64,000 bases of DNA from BAIKAL-G1 sp943369525 (GTDB lineage: Bacteria; Cyanobacteriota; Cyanobacteriia; PCC-6307; Cyanobiaceae), in the NCBI GenBank assembly GCA_943369525.1, contig CALRNL020000002.1, forward strand, positions 124,001-188,000. Direction: 5' to 3'. The stretch's first letter is position 1; each line of letters opens with the position of its first letter. Positions 63,210 to 64,000 of this stretch are shown here, piece by piece. The translations under genes and the position numbers were made by a program. Below the pieces are notes generated by a model. That model had not been told where the DNA came from, made no database searches, and saw only the letters and a list, made by a program, of their open reading frames with translations.

Positions 63210-63683
63210 TTAATCGAAATAGCGCTTGCCAGCTTCGGTCACCCGTCGATGGCGGCGGGCTTCGCGGCGGGTGAATTCACTCACCGTGGGGTTGGCGACG
63301 CTGGGATCGACGTGGGCGACCTGCTCCCACAGGTCCCGCGGCGCCCAGCGCACCGTGTGGTCCGTCTTATCCAATTTGGTGACGTGGCACCAGCGGCTCG
63401 TGCCGCAGCTGGGGCAGAACAGCTCTTCGAGCCATTCATTGCTGAGCACCAGCACCGGGTATGCATGGAGCACCAGCTTGGCTCGCTTTTCAGACATGCC
63501 CCGCTGCTTGAGCTCTTCCACGCTCAGCAGGTGCAGAAAGTATTTGCGGCCGTTGCCCTCGATCCGCTTGTCCGGGTGGGCAGGACAAAAAAGCTCCCGC
63601 CGCTTCGGTCGTTGCCGGCGGCGGGAGCTTTTGGAAGGCTGTTGATCGGGGTCAACAGTCTCGTGGAATTGGTCGCTTGTCAC
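63210..63683 (-). CDS. conserved cyanobacterial protein with zinc-finger-like cysteines
   Basis: 157 residues. The N terminus is highly basic (SSRRRQRPKRREL). A possible metal site uses FCPAHPDK near residue 32 and LFCPSCGTSRWCHV near 88. The C terminus is also charged (EFTRREARRHRRVTE). It is similar to small proteins encoded throughout marine and freshwater picocyanobacteria, usually of unknown function. It lies 76 bp after psbJ on the same strand. Confidence 0.75.
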   Translation of the reverse strand: MTSDQFHETVDPDQQPSKSSRRRQRPKRRELFCPAHPDKRIEGNGRKYFLHLLSVEELKQRGMSEKRAKLVLHAYPVLVLSNEWLEELFCPSCGTSRWCHVTKLDKTDHTVRWAPRDLWEQVAHVDPSVANPTVSEFTRREARRHRRVTEAGKRYFD

Positions 63684-63759
63684 TGGCTTGGGAACTGTCC
63701 TGAAGGCTGGATCTAGGCGCTAATCGAGATCTTTTCCATTTCAGAAACGGACCCGGCGA

Positions 63760-63960
63760 TCAGGCCGAACCCACACCCACGTAGGAGCCGTAGAAGAAGA
63801 GGCCAACCACGAAGATCACGGCCATGCCACCGGCGGTCGCCACGAGCCAAAGGGGCAACACCCCTTCGGTCCAGCGGGATTTCCAGGCCACGGCGGGCCG
63901 GCCATCGGGAAGGCGATCGGGGATCCGGCCGTCAGGCAGATTCGATTTCTTGCCGCTCAT
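63760..63960 (-). CDS. psbJ: photosystem II protein PsbJ
   Basis: 66 residues. The stretch DGRIPDRLPDGRPAVAWKSR, then RWTEGVLPLWLVATAGGMAV and the C-terminal FFYGSYVGVGSA, match PsbJ throughout, with one membrane helix. PsbJ is a small subunit near the cytochrome b559 and the QB/plastoquinone channel, needed for electron transfer on the acceptor side. The order psbL-psbJ on this strand fits the cyanobacterial psbEFLJ operon. The start is 15 bp after the psbL stop. Confidence 0.97.
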   Translation of the reverse strand: MSGKKSNLPDGRIPDRLPDGRPAVAWKSRWTEGVLPLWLVATAGGMAVIFVVGLFFYGSYVGVGSA

Positions 63961-63975
63961 CGTGAATCCTCCCGA

Positions 63976-64000
63976 TCAGTTGAAGAAGTAGCTGGAAAAC
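63976..64000 (-). CDS. psbL: photosystem II protein PsbL, C-terminal end only
   Basis: The last seven codons, read on the minus strand, are FSSYFFN followed by TGA (63976-63978). This is the invariable C terminus of PsbL. The rest of the gene, and probably psbF and psbE, lies to the right of the window. It is spaced 15 bp from psbJ, as in the psbEFLJ operon. Confidence 0.9.

Noticed and set aside
1..64000. tRNA or rRNA genes
   Set aside because: No T-loop with acceptor-stem pairing or rRNA-like conserved run was found in the gaps examined; a covariance-model scan would be needed to be sure.

Overview
The window is chromosomal DNA of a high-GC picocyanobacterium of the Synechococcus/Cyanobium type. 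At the right edge are psbJ and the 3' end of psbL (photosystem II psbEFLJ operon, minus strand). A bilin-type heme oxygenase, cyanobacterial glycolate dehydrogenase subunits and a fused oxidoreductase-SelD also fit. Genus and species cannot be fixed from the sequence alone.

Left part (1-15.2 kb), GC-rich core genome: a partial alpha/beta hydrolase, a GtrA/GtrB-like pair, an aldose epimerase, glcE, a four-carbon acid sugar kinase, glcF, icd, heme oxygenase, a glycosyltransferase, an ABC exporter and a PcrA-type helicase. 15.3-20 kb is AT-richer and holds a methyltransferase, coding relics, an RTX/DUF5648-like protein and a RgpF-like glycan protein. 20-26 kb returns to core genes (CCA-adding enzyme, SelD fusion, hisS).

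26.3-48.1 kb is a surface polysaccharide (O-antigen) locus. Genes at 27963-33830 encode what looks like the whole route from glucose-1-phosphate to CDP-tyvelose: RfbF, RfbG, RfbH, a reductase and a CDP-paratose 2-epimerase. A markedly AT-rich block (33.9-40.0 kb) follows, with Wzx flippase, Wzy polymerase, three GT2 enzymes and a GT-D-like protein. Then come an intact IS3-family element with 20-bp perfect inverted repeats, another GT2 gene, an IS relic, a reductase/WbpL/WbpM-like module that would start the repeat unit with an N-acetyl-6-deoxyhexose, and a second IS relic.

48.7-55.6 kb is an island of toxin-antitoxin and related modules: a truncated and frameshifted Fic gene, MazEF, RelB/YafQ, an RHH/MazF pair, an unassigned two-gene pair, MNT/HEPN, and an MNT gene with a stop codon inside its active-site motif. 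Decayed duplicated sequences separate them. A smaller broken pair of the same kind sits inside the tyvelose operon.

55.6-64 kb carries further envelope glycan genes (two membrane proteins, GT-like proteins, a second GT-D-like paralogue, DUF5672, UDP-glucuronate 4-epimerase), then a conserved small protein and the psb operon. No rRNA, tRNA or CRISPR array was recognised.
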